Assembly: GCF_000337335.1 (NCBI RefSeq)
Contig: NZ_AOJN01000015.1
Span: 1-64,000 of the forward strand
DNA length: 64,000 nt
Direction: 5' to 3'
Source: Halorubrum distributum JCM 10118
GTDB taxonomy: Archaea; Halobacteriota; Halobacteria; Halobacteriales; Haloferacaceae
In this document: in pieces, positions 1 through 9,389 of the stretch
Layout of the letters: each line of letters begins with the position of its first letter
Numbering within the stretch: position 1 is the stretch's first letter
The notes under the pieces: model-generated
What the model was told of the DNA's origin: nothing
Seen by the model: only the letters and a program-made list of their open reading frames with translations
Database searches by the model: none
Position numbers and translations under genes: made by a program

Positions 1-21
1 AGAGATGTGTATAAGAGACAG
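1..21 (+). other. Residual Nextera/Tn5 adapter sequence
   Basis: Bases 3-21 read AGATGTGTATAAGAGACAG, the 19-bp Tn5 mosaic end used in Nextera libraries. It lies at the extreme end of the contig and runs straight into the middle of a pgk reading frame, so it is untrimmed sequencing adapter and not organismal DNA. Translation from the GTG at position 7 gives the artefactual N-terminus MYKRQ. Confidence 0.97.
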
Positions 22-582
22 CTCCTCGGCGGCGTCGCGGGCGAACTGTTCTTACGCGCCGCGGGTCACCCGGTCGGCCACGACGTGGGTGAGATGGATC
101 TGTTCGACGAGCAGTGGGAGGCGAACCGCGAGCTGATCGAGTCGGTCCTCGACGAGCGCGGCGACGAGATCCGCCTCGCGAGCGACCTCGCGTACGAGGG
201 CGCCGACGGCGAGCGCGCCGAGGTCGCGGTCGACGACATCGAGGAGAAGGAGACCGGGTACCTCGACGTGGGCGCCGCGACGGTCGACGACTACGAGCCG
301 GCGATCCGCGAGTCCGACGCGGTGTTCGTGAAGGGCGCGCTCGGCGTCTTCGAGGACGAGCGGTTCGCCGACGGCACCGTCGGCGTCCTCGAAGCCATCG
401 CGGAGACGGACTGCTTCTCGGTCGTCGGCGGCGGCGACACCTCCCGGGCCATCGAGATGTACGGCCTCAGCGAGGAGGAGTTCTCGCACGTCTCCATCGC
501 GGGCGGGGCGTACATCCGCGCGCTGACGGGCGAGCCGCTCCCGGCGGTGGAGGTCCTGGAGGCGGCGGCGGAACGGCAGTAG
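22..582 (+). CDS. pgk: Phosphoglycerate kinase, C-terminal part (5' truncated)
   Basis: This is the last 186 residues of phosphoglycerate kinase, which interconverts 1,3-bisphosphoglycerate/ADP and 3-phosphoglycerate/ATP in cytosolic glycolysis and gluconeogenesis. The fragment holds most of the nucleotide-binding C-terminal domain. The glycine-rich FSVVGGGDTSRAI stretch and the terminal FSHVSIAGGAYIRALTGE block are the usual PGK signatures. About 400 residues are expected, so over half is missing. The gene is cut by the contig edge, where adapter sequence has fused in frame. The real start lies outside the window. Confidence 0.93.
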   Translation, partial: LLGGVAGELFLRAAGHPVGHDVGEMDLFDEQWEANRELIESVLDERGDEIRLASDLAYEGADGERAEVAVDDIEEKETGYLDVGAATVDDYEPAIRESDAVFVKGALGVFEDERFADGTVGVLEAIAETDCFSVVGGGDTSRAIEMYGLSEEEFSHVSIAGGAYIRALTGEPLPAVEVLEAAAERQ

Positions 583-639
583 AAGGGCGGAACCGGTCTC
601 CGAGCGGGGCTGGGCGTTCGAGCCGGGCGACCGGTCGAG

Positions 640-1098
640 TTACTCTTCGACGTCGAGGTCGAACTGCTCGTTCTCCGTGACCGCGTTGAGGACGACGCTC
701 GTGTTCGACTCGCGGATGTCCGCGTCCGTGAGGATCGACTTGATCTGGTCGTTCATCCCGTCCGTGTCGGTGAACTTCCCGATGGCGATCACGTCGTAGT
801 CGCCGGTGACCTCGTAGACGCTCACCATCTGTTTCTCCTGGCGCAGCTTCTCGGTGACGTCCGGCAGCGCGCTCCCCTCGACCTTAAGCTGGAGCACGGC
901 CGTCACGTCGTACCCGAGCTTGTCGTAGTCGACGACGGGGGTGTACCCCCGGATCACGCCCTCCTCTTCGAGGTCGCGGAGGTGGTTCGAAACGGTCGTC
1001 ACCGAGACGTCCAGTTCGTCCCCGAGGCTCCGGAGGCTCGCGCGTCCGTTGCTGAGAAGGGAGTTGATGAGCTTCGCGTCGAGGTTTTCGTACGTCAT
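640..1098 (-). CDS. lrp: Lrp/AsnC-family transcription regulator next to glnA
   Basis: The protein has 152 residues, the normal size for an Lrp/AsnC regulator. Residues about 5-60 form the winged helix-turn-helix ([27 protein letters not shown], then [19 protein letters not shown]). The C-terminal half is the RAM/AsnC ligand-binding and oligomerisation domain ([10 protein letters not shown]). A GTG lies directly before the chosen ATG. I prefer the ATG because a TATA-like AAAATT box sits about 27 nt upstream, predicting a leaderless transcript. The gene is divergent from glnA across 126 bp. Haloarchaeal Lrp genes beside glnA are known to control glutamine synthetase, so regulation of glnA and possibly of itself is a reasonable inference. 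The ligand cannot be told from the sequence. Confidence 0.9.
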   Translation of the reverse strand: MTYENLDAKLINSLLSNGRASLRSLGDELDVSVTTVSNHLRDLEEEGVIRGYTPVVDYDKLGYDVTAVLQLKVEGSALPDVTEKLRQEKQMVSVYEVTGDYDVIAIGKFTDTDGMNDQIKSILTDADIRESNTSVVLNAVTENEQFDLDVEE

Positions 1099-1224
1099 CA
1101 CACCGATACACGCTTTCGGGGGTTTAGAATTTTACGAACGTCCAGCAGTTTTGCCTGTCCGGCGGTTCATGCGCCAAGCGATAAGGCCTTTATACTGGCA
1201 CATAACTAACGAAGCGTCCAGAAC
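1099..1224. promoter_or_regulatory. Divergent lrp-glnA promoter region
   Basis: On the plus strand TTTATA at 1189-1194 lies 31-36 nt before the glnA ATG. On the minus strand an A/T box near 1119-1132 serves lrp. Both spacings fit leaderless haloarchaeal transcripts. A half-site-like TTACGA occurs at 1133-1138. The same hexamer forms half of the palindrome in the second lrp-carA intergenic region, but no full palindrome is present here. Confidence 0.65.
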
Positions 1225-2595
1225 ATGACGGACGAACACGCGAAACCGGACGGCGGCCTCACGGCCGAGGAACAGGCGGTACTCGACGAGATCGAGGAAC
1301 AGAACATCGATTTCCTGCGGCTCCAGTTCACCGACATCCTCGGCGTCGTGAAGAACGTCTCCGTCCCCGCTCATCAGGCGGAGAAGGCGTTCACCGAGGG
1401 GATCTACTTCGACGGCTCCTCCATCGAGGGGTTCGTGCGCATCCAGGAGTCGGACATGCGGCTCGTCCCCGACCCCGACACGTTCGCGGTGCTCCCGTGG
1501 CGCAGCGACGGTGACGGCGACAGCGGCGCCGCGCGGCTCATCTGTGACATCGTCGACACCGACGGCGAACCGTTCGCCGGCGGCCCGCGTCAGGTCCTCA
1601 AGAGCGTCCTCGCGGAGGCCGAGGAGATGGGCTACTCCGTCTCCATCGGGCCGGAGCCGGAGTTCTTCCTGTTCGAGAAGGACGACGACGGCAACGCGAC
1701 GACGATCCCGCACGACAACGGCGGCTACTTCGATCTGGCGCCGAAGGACCTCGCGTCCGACGTGCGCAAGGAGATCATCTTCACCCTCGAGGCGATGGGC
1801 TTCGAGATCGAGGCCTCGCACCACGAGGTCGCCGAGGGCCAACACGAGATCAACTTCAAGTACGACGACGCGCTCACGACCGCGGACAACATCGCGACGT
1901 TCCGCGCCGTCGTCCGCGCGGTCGCCGAGCAGCACGACCTCCACGCGACGTTCATGCCCAAGCCGATCGCCGACATCAACGGCTCGGGGATGCACAGCCA
2001 CATCTCGCTGTTCGACGAGGACGGCAACGCCTTCGCCGACGACGACGACGAGTTCAACCTGAGCGAGACGGCCTACCAGTTCATGGGCGGCATCTTGGAG
2101 CACGCGAAGGCGTTCACGGCCGTCACCAACCCGACCGTGAACTCCTACAAGCGCCTGGTGCCCGGCTACGAGGCGCCCATCTACGTCGCGTGGTCCGACA
2201 CGAACCGCTCGGCGCTCGTCCGCGTCCCGGACGCCGCGGGCGTGTCCGCGCGCTTCGAGGTCCGCAGCCCCGACCCGTCCTGTAACCCCTACCTCGGACT
2301 GGCGTCGCTCATCGCCGCCGGCCTCGACGGGATCAAGACCGGCGCCGACCCCGGCGACCCGGTCCGCGAGGACATCTACGAGTTCGACGACGAGAAGCGC
2401 GAGGAGTACGGCATCGAGACGCTCCCGCCGAACCTCGGCGCCGCCGTCGAGGAGCTGGAGGAAGACGAGGTGCTTCAGGAGGCGCTCGGCCCCCACACCT
2501 CCGAGAAGTTCGCCGAGGCGAAGTCCCAGGAGTTCAGCGAGTACCTCACCCAGGTGTCGCAGTGGGAGGAGGACCGCTACTTGGAGACCTTCTGA
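1225..2595 (+). CDS. glnA: Glutamine synthetase, type I (alpha-like)
   Basis: The enzyme makes glutamine from glutamate, ammonia and ATP in the cytosol and is the main ammonia-assimilation enzyme. The 456-residue length is normal for GSI. Active-site blocks appear in order: DGSS at 63-66, GPEPEFFLF at 142-150, EGQHEIN at 204-210, NGSGMHSH at 252-259, [17 protein letters not shown] at 302-318 and [14 protein letters not shown] at 343-356. The adenylylation-site region of the GSI-beta subtype is absent, so covalent control by adenylylation is not expected. Control by the divergent Lrp regulator, and probably by PII-type proteins or feedback encoded elsewhere, is inferred. The ATG at 1225 is supported by a TATA box about 31-36 nt upstream. 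Confidence 0.97.
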   Translation: MTDEHAKPDGGLTAEEQAVLDEIEEQNIDFLRLQFTDILGVVKNVSVPAHQAEKAFTEGIYFDGSSIEGFVRIQESDMRLVPDPDTFAVLPWRSDGDGDSGAARLICDIVDTDGEPFAGGPRQVLKSVLAEAEEMGYSVSIGPEPEFFLFEKDDDGNATTIPHDNGGYFDLAPKDLASDVRKEIIFTLEAMGFEIEASHHEVAEGQHEINFKYDDALTTADNIATFRAVVRAVAEQHDLHATFMPKPIADINGSGMHSHISLFDEDGNAFADDDDEFNLSETAYQFMGGILEHAKAFTAVTNPTVNSYKRLVPGYEAPIYVAWSDTNRSALVRVPDAAGVSARFEVRSPDPSCNPYLGLASLIAAGLDGIKTGADPGDPVREDIYEFDDEKREEYGIETLPPNLGAAVEELEEDEVLQEALGPHTSEKFAEAKSQEFSEYLTQVSQWEEDRYLETF

Positions 2596-2613
2596 GGCGA
2601 CGGCGCGGCCCGA

Positions 2614-2640
2614 CGTTTCGATTTCTTTCGGACTCTTTCG
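2614..2640 (+). terminator. T-rich tract after glnA
   Basis: Three short T-runs (GTTTCG, ATTTCTTTCG, CTCTTTCG) follow the glnA stop within 45 nt. Haloarchaeal transcription commonly ends at pyrimidine-rich T tracts without a stem. No hairpin is seen here, so this is a weak call. Confidence 0.4.
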
Positions 2641-2806
2641 GCCTTCTCGCTCCGTCCGGTTTCGCTTCGTCGCACGTTTTTCGAGTGGGAGTGGTTCGTC
2701 CCTCGGCGAGCGCGTGAACCCGACGAGCGATCGATTGCGAAAGTGAGTATCACAGATCGGTAGCAGCGATTCGGTATTGAAGTAGTCGCCAGCTGCGCCG
2801 ACGATC

Positions 2807-3116
2807 GTTTATAACGGAGAGTGCGGTCGGCGCGTGCCTGCGAGCGGCCGCCATCGGCGGCCGCGAGGAGCACGCGCGAGGGAGTCAGCCGGCCGGAGCG
2901 AGGCGGAGGCCGGCTGACGAGGCTGGGGAGGTGTGAGGTACGGATGCTGTGCGGTGCGGGGAGAACTCAAAGGGGCAGCCGTCGAGGGCGGGGTAGGCGA
3001 CGTAAGCACCGGAATGAGGGAGCGAAGCGACCGAGTGAGGAGCGCAGCGAGCGTACCCCTCCCTCGACGGCTGGGGCTTTGGAGGCACTCGCCGCAGCAG
3101 CGTCAGTCATTTATAA
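2807..3116 (+). repeat. Structured intergenic element, copy 1
   Basis: This is the first of five related elements. GTTTATAA at 2807-2814 precedes stem P1 (GCGTGC 2832-2837 with GCACGC 2870-2875, enclosing GCGGCCGCC 2844-2852 with GGCGGCCGC 2856-2864). P2 is an 11-bp perfect hairpin (2884-2894 with 2908-2918). The long stem P3 pairs AAAG 2969-2972 with CTTT 3077-3080 and CAGCCGTCGAGGG 2976-2988 with 3061-3073, leaving a GGG/GGG internal loop (2973-2975, 3074-3076). It extends through GGGGTA/TACCCC. A second TTTATAA (3110-3116) closes it. It sits between the convergent 3' ends of glnA and nrdJ. Open frames across it have no protein features. Nothing else is seen in 2641-2806 or 3117-3204 apart from a further TTTATAA-like box near 3144. 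Confidence 0.85.
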
Positions 3117-3204
3117 ATAGTCGACAGCAACACCTCAATTCTCTTTATAAACTGCCTCACTCACGACGTACTACACCTACTCCCGGTATCGATCGCGTTC
3201 GTCC

Positions 3205-3225
3205 GAACCGCAAAAAAACCGCGTC
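3205..3225 (-). terminator. Poly-U terminator after nrdJ
   Basis: Seven A on the plus strand (3212-3218) give a U7 run about 40 nt downstream of the nrdJ stop on the minus strand. It is flanked by short GCGG/CCGC complementarity. This is consistent with termination of the nrdJ transcript. Confidence 0.5.
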
Positions 3226-3257
3226 GTCAAGCGCTCGTTACCGCCGGTTCGTCCCGT

Positions 3258-6200
3258 TTAACACTCCGACCAGCCGCACGACTCGCACGTCTTGCAGCCC
3301 TCGGAGTAGTAGAGGTTCATGCCGCCGCACTCGGGGCACTCGGGCGACTCGCCCGCCGCGATGAGCTCCTGGGTCGAGTCGTCGGCGCCGGCCGCGTCGT
3401 CGGCCGCCGTCGGCTCGGAACCGCTCGGAGCCTCGGTCGCCGCGCCGGCGTCGACCGCGCCCCCGTCGGTCTGGCTCGGGGGACTCGGCGACTCGTCCGC
3501 GACGCTCCCCTCGACGTCGTCGAGGCTCTGCTGTTGGGGGATCCCCTTGTCCACGTCGTCGTCGAGGTAGCGCCGGAGCGCGGTGCCGATGGCGTCCGGG
3601 ATCGACTGGATCTGTTCGCCCTTGTCCCACGCGACCTTCGGGCTCCGAGTGCCCTGGAGCTCGTCGACGATCTCCTCGGGGTCGACGCCGGAGCGCAGCG
3701 CCGTCGAGATGACCTTCGCGAGCGCCTCCGTGAAGGAGTTGGTGTAGCCGCCGGAGTGGCCGATGTTCGCGAACAGCTCGAACGGCAGCCCCTTGTCGTC
3801 CTCGTTGATGGTGACGTACAGCTTGCCGTAGCCCGTCTCGACGCGCTGGGTGACGCCGTTCAGGGAGTCGGGGCGCGGGCTCCGCTCGCTGTAGTCGATC
3901 CGCGGCTGCTCCGTCGCTTCGAGCAGGTCCGAGATCTCTGCGTCGATCGCGGCCTGGACGTCCTCGTTGTCGAGGAACGCCTCGATCCCGCCGAAGACCT
4001 CGCCGATCTGCTCGACGATCGTCTCGGCCGCTTCGCTCTCGTCGGCGAACTCCGCGTTCTGCGCGCGCGTCGTGAGCACCTGCTTCGAGCGGGTGCCGTC
4101 GCGGTAGTAGGTGACGCCCTTCCCGCCGTTCTCGTAGATGTACTCGAAGACCTCCTTGGCGTCGCCCAGCGTGGAGTCGTTGGGCGCGTTCACGGTCTTC
4201 GAGATGGCGGAGTCGACGCCCTTCTGGCAGGCGACCTGGACGCCCGCGTGGTCCTTCGCGGAGAGGTCGCCGGTGACGACGAACAGCTCGCCGATCGCGT
4301 TCGGCACGGTGTCGAGCCCCTCGACGCCGTCGAACTCGTTTTCGGCCATCTGTTCCTGCGCCTCCCGCTTGACGGCCTCGACGTCGACGTCGTTGGCCTC
4401 CAGCGTGCGCAGGAAGTAGTCGTCGAACTCGACGAGCATCTCGTCGCCCTGGACGTCGTCGGAGACGTTCTTGTAGTAGGCGACGTTGTAGATGGGCTCA
4501 CAGCCGCCGGTCGTGTTGCCGATCATCGACGTCGTACCCGTGGGGGCGATCGTCGTCGTGTTGTGGTTGCGGATCGGGAAGCCGTCTTCCCACTCGTCGG
4601 CGTCGAGCCCGGTGTAGTGCTCGAACCAGTCGCGGTGCTCGGTCGGGTTCGCGTACTTCGAGTCCTCCCAGTCGTTGAAGGTGCCGCGCTCCTCGGCGAG
4701 CTCGTGGGAGGCGAGCTTCGACTCGTGGTTGATGTGGGTCATCAGCTGCCGGGCGATCTCGTTGCCCGACTCGGAGCCGTAGCGGACGCCGAGCTGGACG
4801 TACAGCTGCGCGAGCCCCATGATTCCGAGCCCGATCTTCCGCATGTCCCGGACCTTCTCTTCGATCTCCGGGACCGGGAAGTCGGACATCGTGACGACGT
4901 TCTCGAGGAAGCGGGTGCCGTACGCGATCCGCTCTTCGAACTCCTCGAAGTCGATCGCCTCTTCCAGGAACGCCTCGACCGCGGCCGCCTCGGAGTCGTA
5001 CTCGTCGGCGTGCTCGTCGGACCAGACGCGCCAGTCCGGCGCGTCCAGATCCGCCAGCGTCGAGAGGTTGATGTGGCCGAGGTTACAGGCCTCGTACTCC
5101 TCGAGGGGCTGCTCGCCGCAGGGGTTCGTCGCGAGGATCCGGTGTTCGGGGTGCTCCTCGACGTCGAAGGAGTGCTCCTTGTTGATCCGCTCGAGGTAGA
5201 CGACGCCCGGCTCGCCGTTCTCGTGGGCGCCCTCGATCATGTGGTCCCAGATCTCGGCCGCGGGGACGGAGAGCTCCTCGCCGACCTCGACGTGCTCGCC
5301 GAGGCCGAACATGTCGTACAGCTCCTTCGTCTCCGGAGTGGCAATGTGGGGCTCCTCCGTGCGCGGGTTGGTGAAGGTGAACTCCTCGTCGTTCTCCAGC
5401 GCCGCCATGAAGTCGTCCGTGACGCCGACGCTGATGTTGAAGTTCGAGAGGTGTCCCTCGACCGCGTTCCGGAGGTGCTCGGGCACCTTCCCGTCCTCGT
5501 CGATGAGCTCGCGGGCCTCCTCCAGCGCGTCCGCGAAGGAGTTGTGCGTGAAGTCGTCGGGGTCGTTCAGTCGCAGCGAGTGGGCCAGGGAGACGTCCTT
5601 GTTCTTCGCGTGGATGAACTGGATGACGTCCGGGTGCGAGATCCGCATGACGCCCATCTGGGCGCCGCGGCGCGCGCCGCCCTGCGCGATCGTCTCGCAC
5701 ATCTGGTCGAACGTCCGCATGAACGTGATCGGGCCGGAGGCGATGCCGCCGGTGGAGCCGACCGCGTCGCCGTACGGGCGGAGCTTCCAGAACGCGTACC
5801 CCATGCCGCCGCCGGACTGGAACACTTCGGCCGCCTCCTTGGCGGTCTGGTGGATGTCGGTGATGTCGTCGCCCGGCGAGTCGACGAAGCAGGCGGAGAG
5901 CTGCTGGAGCTCGTCGCCCGCGTTCATCAGGGTGGGGGAGTTCGGCATGAAGGATAGCGACTCCATCCCGTTACGGAACCGGTCCGCGGTCGCCTCGACG
6001 TGGTCGCGCACGCTCTCGGGGAGCTCGGGGACGACCGTCTCGTACGAGAACTTGTTGACGTTGTGGGCGGTGAGCGTCGTCTCCGTGTCGTCCGTCGCGG
6101 TCGTGCCCGCGCCGAAGACCTCCTCGGCGAGCTCGTCGCGCCGCGGGTGGTCGGGCTTCAGCTGGTCGGGCGTGACGGTGACCTCGACGCCCTGCTTTTC

Positions 6201-6419
6201 GGCCTCGAAGACCGCCTCCGCGAGCGCGACGTTGCGCGCGACGCGGTCGAACAGCTCCTCCTGATCTTCGATCGGCTCGCCGTCCGCGTTCTTCCGGAGG
6301 TAGCGCGCGGGCAGGATGTTCCCGTAGGCGTTGCCCGTGAGGCGCTCCTCCATGGTGTCGCCCGTGGTTCGTTTGATCGGCAGTTCGACTCCGTCGGCGG
6401 AGACGCCGTCGCTGCTCAT
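3258..6419 (-). CDS. nrdJ: Adenosylcobalamin-dependent (class II) ribonucleotide reductase
   Basis: This 1,053-residue enzyme reduces ribonucleotides to deoxyribonucleotides for DNA synthesis, using coenzyme B12 to make a thiyl radical. It therefore works with or without oxygen. The first redox cysteine is C177 (SACFVD). The catalytic N-P-C-G-E motif has N432, C434 and E436. A GTTSMIG-type phosphate-binding loop follows near the centre. The extreme C-terminus is a zinc-ribbon-like CPECGG, then CKTCESCGWSEC, which carries the shuttling cysteines. The frame is open 375 nt further upstream, but that extension is arginine-rich and unlike the protein. ATG 6419 has a TATA-like box (minus-strand CATATCC) about 31-36 nt before it. 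The gene stands alone; see the upstream dyad. Confidence 0.95.
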   Translation of the reverse strand: MSSDGVSADGVELPIKRTTGDTMEERLTGNAYGNILPARYLRKNADGEPIEDQEELFDRVARNVALAEAVFEAEKQGVEVTVTPDQLKPDHPRRDELAEEVFGAGTTATDDTETTLTAHNVNKFSYETVVPELPESVRDHVEATADRFRNGMESLSFMPNSPTLMNAGDELQQLSACFVDSPGDDITDIHQTAKEAAEVFQSGGGMGYAFWKLRPYGDAVGSTGGIASGPITFMRTFDQMCETIAQGGARRGAQMGVMRISHPDVIQFIHAKNKDVSLAHSLRLNDPDDFTHNSFADALEEARELIDEDGKVPEHLRNAVEGHLSNFNISVGVTDDFMAALENDEEFTFTNPRTEEPHIATPETKELYDMFGLGEHVEVGEELSVPAAEIWDHMIEGAHENGEPGVVYLERINKEHSFDVEEHPEHRILATNPCGEQPLEEYEACNLGHINLSTLADLDAPDWRVWSDEHADEYDSEAAAVEAFLEEAIDFEEFEERIAYGTRFLENVVTMSDFPVPEIEEKVRDMRKIGLGIMGLAQLYVQLGVRYGSESGNEIARQLMTHINHESKLASHELAEERGTFNDWEDSKYANPTEHRDWFEHYTGLDADEWEDGFPIRNHNTTTIAPTGTTSMIGNTTGGCEPIYNVAYYKNVSDDVQGDEMLVEFDDYFLRTLEANDVDVEAVKREAQEQMAENEFDGVEGLDTVPNAIGELFVVTGDLSAKDHAGVQVACQKGVDSAISKTVNAPNDSTLGDAKEVFEYIYENGGKGVTYYRDGTRSKQVLTTRAQNAEFADESEAAETIVEQIGEVFGGIEAFLDNEDVQAAIDAEISDLLEATEQPRIDYSERSPRPDSLNGVTQRVETGYGKLYVTINEDDKGLPFELFANIGHSGGYTNSFTEALAKVISTALRSGVDPEEIVDELQGTRSPKVAWDKGEQIQSIPDAIGTALRRYLDDDVDKGIPQQQSLDDVEGSVADESPSPPSQTDGGAVDAGAATEAPSGSEPTAADDAAGADDSTQELIAAGESPECPECGGMNLYYSEGCKTCESCGWSEC

Positions 6420-6446
6420 TCGGCGGCCACCCCGCTGGCTTGGCGT

Positions 6447-6519
6447 GGGATATGGATCATCTGTAGTGTTGGTGTACTGGCGAGGCGGGCCCTTGTAGGT
6501 TCGGATGTTCGGACCCGCC
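6447..6519 (-). promoter_or_regulatory. nrdJ promoter with upstream dyad
   Basis: The minus-strand A/T box CCATATCC (about 6449-6456) predicts a leaderless nrdJ transcript. Just upstream of it is an imperfect inverted repeat, GGCGGGCCC (6484-6492) with GGACCCGCC (6511-6519): eight pairs, one mismatch, 18-nt spacer. The spacer carries the direct repeat TTCGGA-TG-TTCGGA. Its position upstream of the TATA box suggests a regulator site more than an RNA hairpin. The rest of the 449-bp gap to 6868 (6520-6835) shows no gene I can support. Confidence 0.45.
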
Positions 6520-6868
6520 CGGCATCTACATGTCCGATTCGGTATGTAACGTCGGTCCGGGGCGTCTGACGCTGAATCCGGTACGTCGGTACGAAAGGGA
6601 CTCCGGACACATAAGCGTAGGTAGACCGGAGTGAAACTGAACCTCAACCGAACAAAACGGGAAACCGAAGCGGTCTCCCACCGGAACAGAAGGGGGGTCG
6701 CTCGGCGGTCGCTCCGGCGGCGGCGCCGGGTGCTGGCGTCCCTGTGGTGCGCGTTCGGACGAGCGCGCGTCCGAATGCGGCGCCGGTTTGCCACACACCT
6801 ATCAGAATTCGTACCCGGAGCGTCCCTCGTCCCACAAGCTTATGCCCGGCGTCGCCGTGAGGCCGGAC

Positions 6869-7084
6869 ATGACCGGATCATCGCTCGCGCTCGCGGGACT
6901 CGTCGCGCCGGCACAGGCCGCGCTGCTCGGCAGTCAGGTCGGGCAGCTGCTGGTCGCCCTCGTCGCCGTCGCGCTGATCATCGTCGTCGGCAAGTTCGTG
7001 CTGAAGCTCGCGTGGCGGCTCGTCACGATCGGCATCGTCGTCGTCGCGGCGTTCTACCTGCTGTCGACGCTCGGCGTCGTATAA
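6869..7084 (+). CDS. Small two-helix membrane protein
   Basis: The protein has 71 residues with two predicted membrane segments. The first is about 19-38 (LLVALVAVALIIVVGKFVL) and the second about 46-65 (IGIVVVAAFYLLSTLGVV). A positive KLAWR turn lies between them. A longer frame starting at 6788 exists, but ATG 6869 has a TATA-like AGCTTATG 26-33 nt upstream, which fits a leaderless start. The function is unknown. It sits between nrdJ and the cdc48 operon and is convergent with the latter, with no clear link to either. Confidence 0.7.
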   Translation: MTGSSLALAGLVAPAQAALLGSQVGQLLVALVAVALIIVVGKFVLKLAWRLVTIGIVVVAAFYLLSTLGVV

Positions 7085-7121
7085 AAACCGCCGCGGGCGA
7101 GCACCGAAACGGGCGGCCGAC

Positions 7122-9389
7122 TTACTGGAACGCGGCGCCCGGCTCGGCCTCGGTGCGGTCGACCTCCGACCGCCTGAACTGCTTTTCGATCTCCTCGTAG
7201 CGCTCGCGCGTCTCGGGGGTGACGCTGGGGTTGACCTCGCTTAACGCCTCCTCGAAGTGCTGCATCGTCACGCGGACGTTGCCGACGGACTCGCCGACCT
7301 CCTCGCGCGTGACGCTGCCGATGAACTCCCGGGAGGCGTTCATCGACGCCTCGCGGGCGACCGCCTCGATGTCGGCGCCCACGTAGCCCTCGGTCTTCCG
7401 GGCGAGGGCGTCGAGGTCGACGTCGTCCGCCAGCGGCTTGTTCCGCGTGTGGACCTCGAAGATCCGGCGGCGCGCCGTCTCGTCCGGGACGGGCACGTGG
7501 ACGTGCCGGTCCAGGCGGCCGGGCCGGAGCAGCGCCGAGTCGATGAGGTCCGGGCGGTTCGTCGTCGCGATGACGACCACGTCCTCCAGCGATTCGAGCC
7601 CGTCGAGCTCCGTCAGCAGCTGGGAGACGACGCGCTCGCCGACGCCGGAGTCGCCGGAGTTCTTCCCGCGCTCGGTCGCGATCGAGTCGATCTCGTCGAA
7701 GAACACGATCGTCGGCGCGTTCTCGCGGGCCTTGCTGAACACCTCGCGGACGCCCTTCTCGGACTCGCCCACGTACTTGTTCAGCAGCTCCGGCCCCTTG
7801 ATCGAGATGAAGTTCGACTCGCTCTCGTTGGCGACGGCCTTCGCGAGCAGGGTCTTCCCCGTGCCCGGCGGGCCGTACATCAGGACGCCCTTCGCGGCCT
7901 GCATGTCGAGCTCCTCGAACACCTCGGGGTACTCCAGCGGCCACTGGATCGTCTCGCGGAGCCGCTCCTTAGTTCCCTCGAGGCCGCCCACGTCGTCCCA
8001 GGTGACGTCGGGGACCTCGACGAACACCTCACGGAGCGCGGAGGGTTCGATCCCCTTTATCGCCTCTTTGAAGTCCGACTCGGTCACCTGGATGCTGTTC
8101 AGCACGTCGGCGTCGATCTCGTCGCTCTCGAGGTCGATCTCCGGGCGGATGCGCCGCAGCGCGTGCATCGCGGACTCCTTCGCGAGCGACTCGAGGTCGG
8201 CCCCGACGAAGCCGTGGGTGTTCTCGGCGTACTCGTCGAGGTCGATGTCGTCGGTCAGCGGCATGTTCCGCGTGTGGACCTGAAGGATCTCCTTCCGGCC
8301 GTCGCGGTCGGGGACGCCGACCTCGATCTCGCGGTCGAAGCGGCCGCCCCGTCGGAGCGCCTGGTCGATGGCGTCGACGCGGTTCGTCGCCCCGATGACG
8401 ACGACCTCGCCGCGCTCCTCGAGCCCGTCCATCAGCGAGAGGAGCTGGGCCACGACGCGGCGTTCGACGTCGCCGCCGGCCTCCTCGCGCTTGGGCGCGA
8501 TGGAGTCCAGCTCGTCCATGAAGATGATCGACGGCGACTCCTCGGACGCCTCCTCGAACACCTCGCGGAGCTGCTCTTCGCTCTCTCCGTAGTACTTCGA
8601 CATGATCTCCGGGCCGGAGATCGTGTGGAAGTTCGCGTCGATCTCGTTGGCGACCGCCTTCGCGATCAGCGTCTTCCCCGTGCCCGGCGGGCCGTGGAGC
8701 AGGACGCCCTTCGGCGGGTCGATGCCGAGGCGCTTGAACAGCTCCGGGTGTCGCATCGGCAGCTCGATCATCTCGCGGACCTGCTCGAGCTCGTCGTCGA
8801 GCCCGCCGATGTCCTCGTAGGTGACGTCCGGCCCCTCGCCGGTGCCGCCCGCGGCCTCGCCGCGGTCGGCGAGCTCCTCGGCGGAGATCTCGGAGATGCT
8901 GATCTCCGTCTCGTCGGTGATGACGACCGTGCCGCCCGGGCTCGTCTCGGCGATCTTCATCGGGACCGCCTGGGACTGACCGCCCATCAGCCCGAAGCCG
9001 AGGGAGGTCCGGATCGTCTGTCCCTCGGTCACCGGCTGACCGGAGAGCTTGTCGCGGATGAACGGGGCGATCTGGCCCCGCACCCGTAGCTGGCTCGGGA
9101 AGGCGATCGTCACCGCGTCCGCGCGGGAGACGTCGACGTCCTCGACGGTCACGCGGTCGTCGATCCCGACGTCGGCCTCCTGGCGGAGGCGGCCGTCGAT
9201 GCGGATCACGCCGGTCCCGTCGTCCTCGGGGTAGCCGGGCCAGACGCGGGCGATCGCCGCCCCGTCGGCGCTCTCGACGCGGACGATGTCCCCGCCGGAG
9301 AGCCCGAGCTCGTCGGCGGCGACGCGGTCGATCGCCGCGAGGCGGCGACCGGCGTCCTTCTGTTTCAGCGGCTTGACGGTGAGCTTCAT
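7122..9389 (-). CDS. cdc48: Cdc48/p97-type AAA+ ATPase
   Basis: This 755-residue protein is a cytosolic hexameric ATPase that unfolds or extracts proteins and can feed the proteasome. Residues 1 to about 185 form the N-domain (double-psi barrel plus the four-stranded part). The first AAA module has Walker A GPPGTGKT at 233-240 and Walker B IIFMDELD at 288-295. The second has Walker A at 506-513 and IVFFDEID at 561-568, each followed by arginine-finger regions. The C-terminus ends in a hydrophobic FQ tail, which may dock to the 20S proteasome in the manner of HbYX-like tails (inference). Its ATG overlaps the stop of the upstream small gene (ATGA), so the two are translationally coupled. Confidence 0.95.
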   Translation of the reverse strand: MKLTVKPLKQKDAGRRLAAIDRVAADELGLSGGDIVRVESADGAAIARVWPGYPEDDGTGVIRIDGRLRQEADVGIDDRVTVEDVDVSRADAVTIAFPSQLRVRGQIAPFIRDKLSGQPVTEGQTIRTSLGFGLMGGQSQAVPMKIAETSPGGTVVITDETEISISEISAEELADRGEAAGGTGEGPDVTYEDIGGLDDELEQVREMIELPMRHPELFKRLGIDPPKGVLLHGPPGTGKTLIAKAVANEIDANFHTISGPEIMSKYYGESEEQLREVFEEASEESPSIIFMDELDSIAPKREEAGGDVERRVVAQLLSLMDGLEERGEVVVIGATNRVDAIDQALRRGGRFDREIEVGVPDRDGRKEILQVHTRNMPLTDDIDLDEYAENTHGFVGADLESLAKESAMHALRRIRPEIDLESDEIDADVLNSIQVTESDFKEAIKGIEPSALREVFVEVPDVTWDDVGGLEGTKERLRETIQWPLEYPEVFEELDMQAAKGVLMYGPPGTGKTLLAKAVANESESNFISIKGPELLNKYVGESEKGVREVFSKARENAPTIVFFDEIDSIATERGKNSGDSGVGERVVSQLLTELDGLESLEDVVVIATTNRPDLIDSALLRPGRLDRHVHVPVPDETARRRIFEVHTRNKPLADDVDLDALARKTEGYVGADIEAVAREASMNASREFIGSVTREEVGESVGNVRVTMQHFEEALSEVNPSVTPETRERYEEIEKQFRRSEVDRTEAEPGAAFQ

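Noticed and set aside
1-21. Tn5-like mosaic end as a genuine transposon end
   Set aside because: Only the synthetic 19-bp end is present, at the contig edge, with no transposase or second end.
2821-3120. Short open frames across the repeat elements (also near 27278, 33313-34662 upstream part, 44513, 63121)
   Set aside because: The copies conserve base pairing while reading frames differ between them, so the elements are not protein coding.
3534-5957. 807-codon open frame on the plus strand opposite nrdJ
   Set aside because: It lies antisense to a clear enzyme gene, with Arg/Val/Asp-dominated low-complexity translation and no domain. It is a product of high-GC codon bias.
6420-6794. N-terminal extension of nrdJ to 6794
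   Set aside because: The extension is Arg/Pro-rich and unlike class II reductases; the ATG at 6419 has a correctly spaced TATA-like box.
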